DNA of 64,000 nt from assembly GCF_042684865.1 (NCBI RefSeq), contig NZ_JBHUML010000002.1, positions 1,364,001 to 1,428,000 of the forward strand, in the 5' to 3' direction. Positions 49,936 through 58,860 of the stretch are shown here, one piece after another (the stretch's first letter is position 1; every line of letters begins with the position of its first letter). The notes beneath the pieces are model-generated. The model was not told the origin of the DNA. It did not search any database and was given only the letters and a program-made list of their open reading frames with translations. The stretch comes from Salibacterium lacus. Lineage in GTDB: Bacteria > Bacillota > Bacilli > Bacillales > Marinococcaceae. Both the position numbers and the translations under genes were made by a program.

Positions 49936-50406
49936 TTAAAACACCTTTTTCAGTTCTTCTTTATCCTGGTTGAGCCAGTAGTTCATCCATTCTTTGGCGT
50001 TATCGAGATGATGAAGTTTCGCCTGGCCGCACTGCTCTTCCGTGGCAGCAGGAACCTCTTCATACGTCAGCGAATCCTCCATTGTCTTCTCCAGAATATC
50101 AATTAACTCCGCAATTTCCGGTTCACCGTTCATAATGAGATAAAAACCGGTCTGGCACCCCATCGGTGACAAATCAATCACTTCGAAATGGGAGTATTCT
50201 TCTGCGTACTTGCGGATATTGATCGCAAGAAGATGTTCCAGCGTGTGAATGACCGGCGGTGTCATGTTTTCTTTGTTAGGCTGGGCGAACCGGATATCGA
50301 ATTTATTGACGATCCCGTCTGTACCGACCCGCTGAAATCCGGCGTGTCTGACGTACGGTGCTTTTACTTTGGTATGATCCAGTTCAAAACTTTCTACACG
50401 TGCCAT
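49936..50406 (-). CDS. luxS: S-ribosylhomocysteine lyase
   Basis: A 156-residue LuxS that splits S-ribosylhomocysteine into homocysteine and the precursor of autoinducer 2, as part of SAM by-product recycling. Metal ligands His54 and His58 with Glu57 are in HTLEHLL, Cys126 in EQCGQAKLHH, and the catalytic Cys84 is in SPMGCQTGFY. Length is normal. Single gene on the minus strand. Confidence 0.97.
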   Translation of the reverse strand: MARVESFELDHTKVKAPYVRHAGFQRVGTDGIVNKFDIRFAQPNKENMTPPVIHTLEHLLAINIRKYAEEYSHFEVIDLSPMGCQTGFYLIMNGEPEIAELIDILEKTMEDSLTYEEVPAATEEQCGQAKLHHLDNAKEWMNYWLNQDKEELKKVF

Positions 50407-50481
50407 CTAAAAACACTCCTTTTTGTTACCTTTCTTCCATCATACAACGACAGCGCTTCATTTAGCAATTCAGACCGGTCG

Positions 50482-51198
50482 TTAAATCATTCGTTCTGCC
50501 TCTCCTACGTTATCCGTAAAAACACCGTCTGCCCCGTATGTTTTTAATTTTTTCAGACGTCCCGGGTGATTGACCGTCCAGACATAAACTTTATATCCTT
50601 TCTGATGCATCCGTTCAATAAAACAGCGTCCGGCGAGGCGGAAATGCGGACAAACGATATCAGCCTTCGCTTCTTTTAATCTTCTTTCGGGAAAATAATC
50701 CCTCCACCATTGAAACGGTCTTCTGCGTTCCTGACTCAGATCAAATCTTCCAATGAGCAGCGCCGTTTGGCAGGAAGGTTCGATCTGTTTGATATATTGA
50801 ATGATCTTTTCATCAAAGGACGAGAACAAAAGATTGGTATAATCGGGAATTTCACTGAGCACTTGTTTTTCCAGACCTTTTTCTTTTAATTCCAAATTAA
50901 ATGTATATCCTTCGTGAAACATGGGCAGCAGATCCTGCAGTAATGCCGGCGTCCAGCCCTCTCTTTTTTGTGTCATGGCTCTCCATTCACTGTAGGACAT
51001 ATGTTGAATCGCCTTCCCTCTCCAGGAGCGGTAATGGGCACAGACCAGCTGTCCATCTTTTGTCCGTCGTATATCGGTTTCCATCATATCGGCTCCAAGC
51101 GCTGCGGCGCGCTGAAAGGACTTGACCGTATTTTCTTTTGCGCCGGGAGCCGGACTGCCCCGGTGAGCAATTATTGTCATGCTGTCATTACGGACCAT
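50482..51198 (-). CDS. Glycerophosphodiester phosphodiesterase
   Basis: A 238-residue GDPD-family TIM barrel. The catalytic start is TIIAHRGSPAPGAKENTVKS, followed by GADMMETDIRRTKDGQLVCAH (in part METDIRRTKDGQLV) and later FNLELKEKG and VYVWTVNHP. It hydrolyses glycerophosphodiesters to glycerol 3-phosphate. I place the start at 51198 (MVRNDS) because GGAGG lies eight bases upstream. No signal peptide, so cytoplasmic. It has its own strong promoter. Confidence 0.88.
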   Translation of the reverse strand: MVRNDSMTIIAHRGSPAPGAKENTVKSFQRAAALGADMMETDIRRTKDGQLVCAHYRSWRGKAIQHMSYSEWRAMTQKREGWTPALLQDLLPMFHEGYTFNLELKEKGLEKQVLSEIPDYTNLLFSSFDEKIIQYIKQIEPSCQTALLIGRFDLSQERRRPFQWWRDYFPERRLKEAKADIVCPHFRLAGRCFIERMHQKGYKVYVWTVNHPGRLKKLKTYGADGVFTDNVGEAERMI

Positions 51199-51234
51199 AA
51201 CCGACATCCTCCGAATCATATAGGTTGGTTGTAT

Positions 51235-51263
51235 ACTATACAAACACCCCTGCGCTTAGTCAA
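51235..51263 (-). promoter_or_regulatory. Promoter of the glycerophosphodiester phosphodiesterase gene
   Basis: TTGACT, a 17-base spacer and TATAGT on the minus strand. The -10 lies in a TTGTATACTATACAA palindrome that might bind a regulator. Confidence 0.65.
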
Positions 51264-51271
51264 GTAATACA

Positions 51272-51302
51272 TTGTTAACTTAAAAACAAAATACGTTGAC
51301 AA
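51272..51302 (+). promoter_or_regulatory. BirA operator overlapping the bioY promoter
   Basis: TTGTTAAC, 15 bases, then GTTGACAA: the two half-sites of the Gram-positive biotin operator at the expected spacing, one mismatch from a perfect inverted repeat. The second half overlaps TTGACA (51296-51301), which with a 17-base spacer faces TACGCT as -10, so biotinylated repressor would block initiation. Confidence 0.8.
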
Positions 51303-51360
51303 ATAGCAGCCGGTCCTTTACGCTGGTTACACAGAAGAACGAATGTAAGGGGGATGTAGT

Positions 51361-51948
51361 ATGAATTTTAAACCTTTGGACATTGTTTCGGCAGCTCTTT
51401 TCGCTGCATTGATGGGAATCGGGGCCAATATCGCCGCGTTTCTCGTGATTGGCGGGGTGCCTATCACCCTGCAGCCCATCATTGCGATTGCAGCCGGCGC
51501 TTTGCTTGGCAGCCGCCTCGGCGCTTTTTCCATGGTAGTGTACATGCTGATCGGTCTGGTGGGAGTGCCGGTATTTTCGGAATTTTCCGGAGGTATACGC
51601 GCGCTCCTCAGCCCAACTTTTGGATTTATACTATCTTTTATCGTCATGGCTTTTGTAACAGGAAAAATGGTAGAAATGAAATCAAAACCTGGTCTACCCA
51701 CATTTTTTACAGGTGCTTTTCTCAGTCTTATCATTAACTACGCATTGGGGACAACGTACATGTATTATGCGTACCTGTGGATCGCAGATGCACCGGATGG
51801 GTTCAGTTATGGACTATTATGGACATGGATGGCGTTACCGCTTGTGAAAGATGTCATTCTTACCGCTTTGACCGCAGCAGCCGTACCGAAACTGCACCAC
51901 CGGCTGGGTCGCTCTGCTGCCTCTCATCCGTCAAAACAATCAGCTTAA
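51361..51948 (+). CDS. bioY: BioY family biotin transporter substrate-binding subunit
   Basis: A 195-residue membrane protein, the S component of the biotin ECF transporter, with six helices. Signatures are LMGIGANIAAFLVIGGVPIT (in part) with TLQPIIAIAAGALLGSRLGA, and GVPVFSEFSGGIRALLSPTFGF. It works with shared ECF ATPase subunits encoded elsewhere. The upstream BirA box supports the substrate. A strong terminator follows. Confidence 0.93.
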   Translation: MNFKPLDIVSAALFAALMGIGANIAAFLVIGGVPITLQPIIAIAAGALLGSRLGAFSMVVYMLIGLVGVPVFSEFSGGIRALLSPTFGFILSFIVMAFVTGKMVEMKSKPGLPTFFTGAFLSLIINYALGTTYMYYAYLWIADAPDGFSYGLLWTWMALPLVKDVILTALTAAAVPKLHHRLGRSAASHPSKQSA

Positions 51949-51987
51949 ATAGAACAAAGGCTGTGGAGTATCTGCCAGCCAGCCATC

Positions 51988-52032
51988 AAAAAAGCCCGAT
52001 CAGGCAGCGTTCTGCACCTGATCGGGCTTTTT
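51988..52032. terminator. Bidirectional terminator between bioY and dctP
   Basis: AAAAGCCCGATCAGG and CCTGATCGGGCTTTTT form a long stem around CAGCGTTCTGCA, working in both directions. Confidence 0.9.
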
Positions 52033-52034
52033 AG

Positions 52035-53156
52035 TTAAGATCCAGTAATGTCTTCGATTTCAGATTCCAGCTTATCGAGAATAGCACCTGCTTCCGCGCC
52101 TCCGTTTTCCCGGTAAAATTCACGCATCGGGAGAGCGAGTTCGCGGAACGCATCCCGTTGTTCGGACGTTAACTCCGTTATTTCGGTCGGCGTATCTTCG
52201 TTATTTTCAATGTCGGAAAGGAGCTCGCTGTTCAGATTATCCTGAAGCTCAAAACCGACGTCCCGCATTTCTTCCACTGTTTCATCGAACATACTCTGGA
52301 TATCTTCCGGAAGATCGTTGTAGAAAGTTGGATTCACCGTCATCATCGCAACATATGAGTTATGGTTGGAAATGGTCATGTGGTCCTGCACTTCATGATA
52401 CGAGGAATCGGCGATGAAGAAAATCGGATTTTCCTGTCCGTCCACCGCGCCATTCTGAAGACTGGTATACAGGTCACCGGCACTCATAACGGTTGAATCC
52501 GCCCCGTACTGTTCATAAGACTGACGGATCAGCGGAGAATCCTGGGTTCTCATCGTAAACCCTTCAAAATCGGATGGCTCCGCTAATTTCCTGCTCCCTG
52601 TCCATTGCATAAAACCTTCCGTAAAAAAGGAAAGCGGCATGATATTTTGTTCTTCATACAAACCCGCAAGATCCTCATTCAGCGCCTCGCTTGATTCCAG
52701 CAGTTCATGGACATCTTCCTGGTTGTCCGGAAGCAGGAACTGCAGCGCAAAAACCTGTCCTTCCTCTACCATCGTACCGGTGAATCCAGGTGAAATGATA
52801 GCCATTTCCACTGCACCGCTCTGAAGCTGGGCAACCTGGTCCACTTCGGTTCCCAATCCGCCGAATTCAAGTACTTCTATTGAAATCTGCCCATCGGATT
52901 TTTCAGCAAGACGATCGGCAAACTCCTGCGCATACTCATACTGCATCTGCCCTTTACTTTCTTCTGTGATGAAGCGCCATTCATAGCTTTCTTCTCCTCC
53001 GGCAGCCTCTTCTCCTCCACCGGAATCAGAACTTCCTCCTGACTCTCCACCGCTGTCACCCGTTTCTTCTTGTGTGCCTCCGCCTCCGCAGGCAGCAAGG
53101 ATGAGTGACGAAGACAACATCGTGCCAAACAGCCATTTCAATCTCCCTTTTTTCAT
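52035..53156 (-). CDS. dctP: TRAP transporter solute-binding lipoprotein (DctP)
   Basis: A 373-residue DctP-type binding protein. The signal has the lipobox LAAC (Cys23), followed by a long Gly/Ser/Glu/Asp-rich linker (SGGESGGSSDSGGGEEAAGG) that tethers the domain outside the membrane and is typical of salt-adapted species. The binding domain starts YEWRFITEESKGQMQYEYA, and the carboxylate-binding arginine is expected in FEGFTMRTQDSP. The ligand is an organic acid of unknown identity. It is the last gene of the dctQ-dctM-dctP unit. Confidence 0.92.
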   Translation of the reverse strand: MKKGRLKWLFGTMLSSSLILAACGGGGTQEETGDSGGESGGSSDSGGGEEAAGGEESYEWRFITEESKGQMQYEYAQEFADRLAEKSDGQISIEVLEFGGLGTEVDQVAQLQSGAVEMAIISPGFTGTMVEEGQVFALQFLLPDNQEDVHELLESSEALNEDLAGLYEEQNIMPLSFFTEGFMQWTGSRKLAEPSDFEGFTMRTQDSPLIRQSYEQYGADSTVMSAGDLYTSLQNGAVDGQENPIFFIADSSYHEVQDHMTISNHNSYVAMMTVNPTFYNDLPEDIQSMFDETVEEMRDVGFELQDNLNSELLSDIENNEDTPTEITELTSEQRDAFRELALPMREFYRENGGAEAGAILDKLESEIEDITGS

Positions 53157-53204
53157 ATGTGTTTCCCCCTTCTAGAATAATTAATCTATATTTCAATCTT
53201 CTGC

Positions 53205-54476
53205 TTATTCCGGAAGCAGGAAGAGAGAAATCTCAGGAAATGCAATCAACAAAACACAAACAATCAGCATCATAACAATAAACGGCGGTGTACCACGTAT
53301 TGTATCAAGATAAGAACGATTGAAGACGGCGCTTGCCGTAAATATATCCACTCCAAACGGCGGCGTCGCCGATCCAAGAGCCGCCTGAAATGTAACAATC
53401 ACCCCGAGATGCACCGGGTCCACTCCCGCGGCATTTGCCGCCGGCAGGAATATAGGCGTCAGAACCAGAATAACGACGATTGGATCGACGAACATACATC
53501 CAACAAAGAAAAAAATCGATACAATAATCAGCACTTCTATCGGTCCCGGACTTCCGGAGAGGAACGTATCTGCAATCATTCCGGGAATACCGGTAATGCT
53601 CATGGTAAACGCAAAAGCCTGCCCGCCTGCCACGAGAATAAAAACAGCGGAGGTGACAAGTCCGGTCGAAAGAGCAATGCCCGGCACCTTTTTAATACTG
53701 AAGGAACGAAAAACCACCAGTTCCAGCAGCAATGCATACAGTACAGATATGCCGGCTGCTTCGGTCGGGGAGAAAAATCCCTGGTAAATCCCGCCAATGA
53801 TAATCACCGGAAACATCAGCGGAAACACAGCTTTCCACGTAAACTGGAAACGTTCTTTCCAGGTAGCTTTCACTGCCAGTGGAATCTTAAATATCCTGGC
53901 ATGAAGCCATGCATACAATGCAAAAAATGCGAAAATCAAAAGTCCCGGCAGAATACCGGCAATAAACAGATCACCGACTGATGTCTGCGATATAAGCCCG
54001 TAAATAATCATGCCGATACTCGGCGGCACAAGCAGTGCAACATCACTTGCATTAATAATCAGTGCAATGGCGGTGGAATCTTTGTAACCCACTTTCAGCA
54101 GACGCTCCCGCATCGGGGTGCCAATTGCAACGACCGTTCCCTGCGTGGAACCGGAAATGGAACCAAACAATGTGCAGGCTGCTGCCGTGGTGATGGCATA
54201 ACCGCCACGCAGATGTCCAACGAACGAACCAACAAAATCAAGCAGGCGGTTGGATGTTTTCCCCATAGACATAATGTCAGCTGCAAAAATAAACAGCGGA
54301 ACGGCCAGCAGTATCGGTTCTGATATGCCGCTCATCATCTGCTGTATCATCAAAAATGGCTGAACCTGCGGCAGGAAAAACAGCACAATCACAAGCGGCG
54401 CCAGTATAAGCGGAATCATCATCGGAAAACCCAGTATTAAAAATACGATCATAATGAGCAACAATGTCGTAACCAT
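53205..54476 (-). CDS. dctM: TRAP transporter large permease (DctM)
   Basis: A 423-residue membrane protein with about twelve helices, the Na+-coupled transport subunit of a TRAP system. Family features are GSISGSTQGTVVAIGTPM near residue 110, VALLVPPSIGMIIYG near 150, MFVDPIVVILVLTPIFLP near 340 and LGSATPPFGVDIFTAS near 370. It lies between dctQ and dctP on the minus strand. The length is normal for DctM. Confidence 0.94.
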   Translation of the reverse strand: MVTTLLLIMIVFLILGFPMMIPLILAPLVIVLFFLPQVQPFLMIQQMMSGISEPILLAVPLFIFAADIMSMGKTSNRLLDFVGSFVGHLRGGYAITTAAACTLFGSISGSTQGTVVAIGTPMRERLLKVGYKDSTAIALIINASDVALLVPPSIGMIIYGLISQTSVGDLFIAGILPGLLIFAFFALYAWLHARIFKIPLAVKATWKERFQFTWKAVFPLMFPVIIIGGIYQGFFSPTEAAGISVLYALLLELVVFRSFSIKKVPGIALSTGLVTSAVFILVAGGQAFAFTMSITGIPGMIADTFLSGSPGPIEVLIIVSIFFFVGCMFVDPIVVILVLTPIFLPAANAAGVDPVHLGVIVTFQAALGSATPPFGVDIFTASAVFNRSYLDTIRGTPPFIVMMLIVCVLLIAFPEISLFLLPE

Positions 54477-54503
54477 CTGCCATTCCCCGCTATTCTCTGT
54501 AGT

Positions 54504-55055
54504 TTACGTCGTACTCTGTGGTTGTTCTGCTTCCTCACCGGACTGATAATCCTTGCGTTCCTCCGCCAGGAAAACCTCTTTGTTTCTAACATTCACCCAA
54601 AAATTACGGAGGAATTGAATCCCGCCGAGGAGAAAGCCGATTGGCGCCCAGATATTCATCCAGTAATACGGGAGGCGCAGAGCAGAGGTAACACGCCCAG
54701 ACGTGGACTGAACATATTCATAGGAGAAATAAGCCATGATAAACAGAACAACGGCTGTAACGAAGGGAATCAAAACAGCCAGTGTTTTACGGAAGAGAAA
54801 AGGGACATTATCAAAAAGAGCTGACATCGTGATATGCCTTCCTTTTCTTGCTGCATAGCTTATCCCCATAAATGTCGCCGTATAGAGAGCAAGTTCACTG
54901 ATTTCCGAGGCGAAAGACCAGCTCTGTCCGAAAAAATTCCGGCTGACCGCATTACCGGCAACCATCACGGTAATCGTTAAGATAGAAAGACTTAAAATGC
55001 TTTCTTCTATACGGGTTAAAGCTTTATCCATCATTTTCAGTACATTCTTCATCAT
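54504..55055 (-). CDS. dctQ: TRAP transporter small permease (DctQ)
   Basis: A 183-residue four-helix membrane protein. The N-terminal helix has IEESILSLSILTITVMVAGN, followed by ELALYTATFMGISYAARKGRH, the DctQ signature. The C-terminus is charged and cytoplasmic. The start at 55055 (MMKNVLKMMDK) was chosen for AAAGGTG upstream; the frame is open six codons further. First gene of the TRAP unit. Confidence 0.88.
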   Translation of the reverse strand: MMKNVLKMMDKALTRIEESILSLSILTITVMVAGNAVSRNFFGQSWSFASEISELALYTATFMGISYAARKGRHITMSALFDNVPFLFRKTLAVLIPFVTAVVLFIMAYFSYEYVQSTSGRVTSALRLPYYWMNIWAPIGFLLGGIQFLRNFWVNVRNKEVFLAEERKDYQSGEEAEQPQSTT

Positions 55056-55471
55056 CAGCACACCTTTATTCATTGCAAATACTTCAAAAAATCAGTATTT
55101 TCATTATCTTACCTGTGTTCTTTTATATATTCAAACACCTCCACTAAGCATACAGCGCCGTATACGCCTGTAATCAGGAATAAGCATGGAAAAGGAAACC
55201 ATATCTGTAATATGACTGAAGCATTCTCGTCTTATCTCCGGAATTGGACAAGAAAACTATGGAACGGTAAAAGGTGTTCCTATGATACAATATTATATGC
55301 ACGATTTTATGCTGACTTGTTTCTTATAAGAATGAATCGCTGATTTTTAAATGAATAGGTGTGTGGAAAAGGGTGCCGGCCTTGAGCAATCTAAAATATG
55401 GCATCCAACCTCCAATCGATCACCGGTATTGAATATCATCATGCCACCTAGTGAAAGGACGTACACTGACT
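55056..55471. other. Gene-free interval between dctQ and yuiD
   Basis: A divergent spacer of about 415 bases. It should carry promoters for the TRAP operon and yuiD. I see TACAAT near 55286 and TTGGAC near 55245 on the plus strand but no convincing pair, and no riboswitch or terminator. Confidence 0.5.
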
Positions 55472-55954
55472 ATGGAAATACTGCAGAATTTCCCTCTTTG
55501 GGCCGCGCTCTGCTCTATCCTTTTCGCGCAGGTCGTAAAAATTCCCCTGTCGTTTATCGCATCCAGAAAATGGGACGTCACCCTCATAACCAGTACAGGC
55601 GGGATGCCGAGCTCCCATTCGGCTGCTGTGACCGCGGTCTCTATGGCTATAGGCTTCGAACACGGTTTTGATTCCGCTTTATTCGCCATATGTATGGTTT
55701 TCGGGGTGATTGTGCTGTTTGATGCAACCGGTGTGAGAAGACATGCCGGGTATCACGCAACCGTGTTAAACCAACTCGTAGTGGACTTTAACAAGTTTGT
55801 CTCCGAAGCAAAGTCGTGGCAGAAAAAACAGGAAACGGAAAAGCGCGAGGAATTGAAAGAACTTCTCGGACATCAGCCGATTGAAGTCTTTTTCGGCTGT
55901 CTCGTCGGACTGGCCTTTGCATGGGCAGGACATTATTACATGCCGATTTGGTAA
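55472..55954 (+). CDS. yuiD: Divergent PAP2-family membrane protein (YuiD)
   Basis: A 160-residue membrane protein of the DUF212 group (divergent PAP2 family). Hallmarks are QVVKIPLSFIASRKWDV, STGGMPSSHSAAVTAVSMA and VLFDATGVRRHAGYHATVLN. The SSHSA and RRHAG histidines resemble acid phosphatase motifs, but the reaction is unknown. ATG at 55472 was chosen; an upstream GTG at 55451 overlaps the possible ribosome binding site AAAGGA, which is rather far from the ATG. Confidence 0.85.
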   Translation: MEILQNFPLWAALCSILFAQVVKIPLSFIASRKWDVTLITSTGGMPSSHSAAVTAVSMAIGFEHGFDSALFAICMVFGVIVLFDATGVRRHAGYHATVLNQLVVDFNKFVSEAKSWQKKQETEKREELKELLGHQPIEVFFGCLVGLAFAWAGHYYMPIW

Positions 55955-56006
55955 AAAACATTAAAAAACAGCTCGTCGGTTAAAACGGCTGCTCGTTCTG
56001 TTGCAC

Positions 56007-56648
56007 TTATATAGAAGAAGGGACCGGTTTAAACACCGGTAAACTCCCTTCTTTATTTATTGCTTCCATTTCCGGTTCTGTTAAAGAACCGTCTCCTTCT
56101 TTCAGCACAAAAACCTGAAGATCACGTTTCCCCCACTCTTCATACACATCTTTCACCGATTCATAATATAAGTCAATTTTTCTTCCTTTAATAGCCGATC
56201 CGGTATCAGCAACCATCCCGTACCCGTAACCCGGAATGTACAGGAGAGTTCCTATCGGAAACACAGAAGGATCTGCAGCAACAGTGGATACCCGGTCTCT
56301 GCGGGTTTTTACGCCCGAATACGTTATGCCGTACCCCGGGTGCGATTCTGTTTTCCCAGTGGATTCGTATCCGGCGGTATAACCGGTGGCTGTCACCATC
56401 TTTGTCAAACCGCCTTCTACGTTAAAAAGGGATTCTGCTTTTGGGATCTGTCTGCCTGCATGTTTGACATCACCTTTTTGCGGAAGCTCTGTACTGCTTT
56501 TTTCCATGTTGTTCGTCTGTTGAAAATAATCATAAAAATAGCGCGGCAGTTCCTCGGCTTTTACATTTGTAATATAGGAAATGGTAGTGACCAGTGCAGC
56601 AGTAAACAGCGCACCCATAAGTAATCTTCTAAAAATGCTGCGTTGCAT
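56007..56648 (-). CDS. yuiC: 3D-domain cell wall protein (YuiC-like)
   Basis: A 213-residue protein with an N-terminal membrane or signal segment (LLMGALFTAALVTTISYI) and a C-terminal 3D domain, named for its three aspartates, seen in VAADPSVFP, VADTGSAIKG and KIDLYYES. The domain starts with MVTATGYTAGYESTGKTESH. B. subtilis YuiC is a stationary-phase lytic transglycosylase of the RpfB/MltA-like group acting on peptidoglycan. GAGAGGAGTGG precedes the ATG at 56648. A hairpin with T-run overlaps the stop codon (56011-56050). Confidence 0.88.
   Translation of the reverse strand: MQRSIFRRLLMGALFTAALVTTISYITNVKAEELPRYFYDYFQQTNNMEKSSTELPQKGDVKHAGRQIPKAESLFNVEGGLTKMVTATGYTAGYESTGKTESHPGYGITYSGVKTRRDRVSTVAADPSVFPIGTLLYIPGYGYGMVADTGSAIKGRKIDLYYESVKDVYEEWGKRDLQVFVLKEGDGSLTEPEMEAINKEGSLPVFKPVPSSI
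56011..56050 (-). terminator. Terminator overlapping the yuiC stop
   Basis: AAGAAGGGAGTTTACCGG and its near complement CCGGTCCCTTCTTC form an interrupted stem around the last codons, with T-rich sequence after it on the minus strand. Confidence 0.55.
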
Positions 56649-56719
56649 GAGACCACTCCTCTCACCAACACAGCATTTCCAGAAATTCATACGTTTATGC
56701 ATAGAGACGTTGTGAAGCC

Positions 56720-57049
56720 TTAAAACATCTGATAACCCCGGTTCCGCAGCATTTTAATAACAACGCCGGCTAAGATGGCACCAATCAGACCAAAAATCAG
56801 AATCAGGATGTCCACTGACTGCAGGTTTGCAACGTGTCCACCCAACGCACCGAAAGAAGATCCGGGTGAAAATATATAGTCAAAGATCCCGACTTCATCA
56901 ATAATCAGAATAACAATAATAGGATAGGTTACAGCCATGATCCAAGTGGAACGCAGAATCATGTTCAATAAAAAACCAATCCCGAAAAAAAGCAGTAAAA
57001 ATAGCATCATGGATATAATGAGCTGAGGCAGACTAGCAATTCCGGTCAC
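56720..57049 (-). CDS. yuiB: YuiB-like membrane protein
   Basis: A 109-residue protein with three hydrophobic segments (QLIISMMLFLLLFFGIGFLL, WIMAVTYPIIVILIIDEVG, ILILIFGLIGAILAGVVI). Size, hydrophobic pattern and place next to yuiC and an NADH dehydrogenase gene match B. subtilis YuiB, whose function is unknown. A GTG at 57049 is the likely start, eight bases after GGAGGTGA; an earlier GTG at 57061 overlaps that site. Confidence 0.8.
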   Translation of the reverse strand: MTGIASLPQLIISMMLFLLLFFGIGFLLNMILRSTWIMAVTYPIIVILIIDEVGIFDYIFSPGSSFGALGGHVANLQSVDILILIFGLIGAILAGVVIKMLRNRGYQMF

Positions 57050-57173
57050 TTTCCTTCTCACCTCCAGCAGGACGACATTCAGTTTGTTTATTATACACCA
57101 TTACTTTGACCATTTTGTGGCCGGGGCCATGTGCATCCCCGCTAAAAATCCTGAATCGGTGCACCTATACAAA

Positions 57174-57211
57174 GAAAAACCCTGCGGAGCAGTTTCCCGC
57201 CGCGCAGGGGT
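57174..57211 (-). terminator. Terminator of the NADH dehydrogenase gene
   Basis: CCCTGCGCGGCGGG and CTCCGCAGGG form the stem, followed by TTTTTC on the minus strand. Confidence 0.7.
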
Positions 57212-57222
57212 GAAAACATCAT

Positions 57223-58428
57223 TTACAACGGACTTTTTCCTCGTTTCAGCATCAGGCCGGCTCCGCCCAGGATCCAGAGATACCGATTATCAATCATTTT
57301 TTTCATAAAGTTCGCCGAGGTACCGTATAATTTCTTATTTCCAACAACACCGATTGCTTCTTTTCCACCAAGCGATGCTACTGTTCCCTTAATATCCGGC
57401 TTGAATTCCTTTAGTTCACTGCCTTTGATAAGAGCAAGAAGGTTGTCCGCCACCGTTTCCGCCTGCTGCATGGCAATCTGGGCAGTCGGAGGATAGGGGC
57501 GTTCAGTTTCTTCGTTAATGATAAGAGAACAGTCGCCGATAATGAAGATGTTGTCTTCGCCCGGTGCACGGAGATCCCGTTCCACCTTCACACGTCCGCG
57601 CATGTTTTCAAAGCCGGCTTGTTCGATGACCGGGTGACCGCGGACACCGGTGGCCCAAACTACTGTCTGGGATTTGATTTCTTCGCCGTCTTTTAGTACA
57701 ACCCCTTCAGCATTTACCTCGCTGATCGGCTGGTTGATTTTGAATTCCACCCCGCGGTGTTCAAGCAGATTCATCGCATACTCCACCAATTCAGGATCGA
57801 ATCCGGGAAGCGCTGTCGGCGCTGCTTCAATAACATACATTTTCACTTTATTTTTAGGGACGTCGTAGCTTTGGCAGAGTTCCGGAATCCGTTTGCTCAA
57901 TTCACCGATGAACTCCATTCCCGTAAACCCGGCTCCTGCTACGACAAATGTCAGATAATCATCGCGTGGTTCCGGCTCATTGTTGTATTTGGCGAACAGA
58001 TATTCAATATGCTCTTTTATTTCCCGCACACCGTTAACTGTCCATTTACTGAAAGCATGTTCAAACACGCCGCCGACACCGAACGTTTCCGGAACGGCAC
58101 CGAGAGCGGTAACCAGGTAATCGTATTCCATTTCACCTGATTCTTTCAGTACGACCTTGTTTTCCTCTTTTTTGATTTCGTTCACTTCATCCTGCACAAA
58201 TTTGATTTTGTTCGTGTTAATGACGGAACTGATCGGCATGCGTGTCCGGTCCGGATCCATTGTTCCGGCTGCCGGTTCATGCAGCCATGTCGTCTGGTAA
58301 TGATAGTTATGTTTACTGATCAGGGTGACATTCGCATCGTTGGATCCGAACTGCTTCGCAATCTTTGACGCTGTCACCATGCCGCCGTAGCCGGCTCCTA
58401 AAATGAGTATAGTTGGTTTAACCGCCAT
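57223..58428 (-). CDS. Type II NADH dehydrogenase
   Basis: A 401-residue NDH-2 type flavoprotein that passes electrons from NADH to menaquinone without pumping protons. Two dinucleotide-binding folds are present: ILGAGYGGMVTASKIAKQ at the N-terminus (FAD) and VVAGAGFTGMEFIGEL near residue 165 (NADH). The quinone-side motif TAQIAMQQAETVADN is near residue 325. B. subtilis has paralogs YjlD (Ndh), YumB and YutJ; position favours YumB/YutJ. I chose the ATG at 58428 (MAVKPT); an upstream TTG is possible. A Rex- or Fnr-like site lies 75 bases upstream. Confidence 0.9.
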   Translation of the reverse strand: MAVKPTILILGAGYGGMVTASKIAKQFGSNDANVTLISKHNYHYQTTWLHEPAAGTMDPDRTRMPISSVINTNKIKFVQDEVNEIKKEENKVVLKESGEMEYDYLVTALGAVPETFGVGGVFEHAFSKWTVNGVREIKEHIEYLFAKYNNEPEPRDDYLTFVVAGAGFTGMEFIGELSKRIPELCQSYDVPKNKVKMYVIEAAPTALPGFDPELVEYAMNLLEHRGVEFKINQPISEVNAEGVVLKDGEEIKSQTVVWATGVRGHPVIEQAGFENMRGRVKVERDLRAPGEDNIFIIGDCSLIINEETERPYPPTAQIAMQQAETVADNLLALIKGSELKEFKPDIKGTVASLGGKEAIGVVGNKKLYGTSANFMKKMIDNRYLWILGGAGLMLKRGKSPL

Positions 58429-58831
58429 GTTCATCACATCCAATGTTAAATGATTTCGTTATCTCAGGTATGTCCAATCCACTTTATCTTTACATGCTGT
58501 ATGTGATTTATTTCACGTATACAGTTTAAGAAAAAAACGTCTGGTTCATAAGACGAAAGAATATGAATGACGAAATTATCTTTTCATTATGTTCAAAAAA
58601 ACATGCAGAGACACAGTTTACACTTAACATGATATGTCTTTTTTTTATGTTTTTCAACCTTTTCCTTTAAAAATCCTGACATAACGTGTCAACATATATC
58701 AGCTGGATCCCGGGGAAAGGCATCCAGCTTTTCATAGGAAAGAACATGTAAACACTCTCGGCAGTGGAGGTTTGACTGAAATGCAGATTTTCTGCCAAAG
58801 CTCGCGCACAGTCTCAAACAGACCTTTGTGT
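58429..58831. other. Gene-free AT-rich interval upstream of the NADH dehydrogenase gene
   Basis: About 400 bases with poly-A/T tracts (58540-58680) and one clear inverted repeat near 58700-58735 (AGCTGGATCCCGGGGAAAGG followed by CATCCAGCTTTT), which looks like a terminator-type hairpin. No coding frame seen. Confidence 0.5.
58502..58516. promoter_or_regulatory. Rex-like or Fnr-like operator upstream of ndh
   Basis: TGTGATTTATTTCAC. It matches the Rex consensus (GTGAAATATTTCAC) with two differences and also the Fnr/Crp pattern TGTGA-N6-TCAC. Both regulators control respiratory genes in Bacillus; sequence alone does not decide. Confidence 0.55.
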
Positions 58832-58860
58832 AAAAAAAGAATCGCTGCAGCAGCGATTCT
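58832..58860 (-). terminator. Terminator of the 70-aa gene
   Basis: AGAATCGCTG and CAGCGATTCT, a perfect stem, followed by seven T on the minus strand; it overlaps the stop codon region. Confidence 0.85.
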
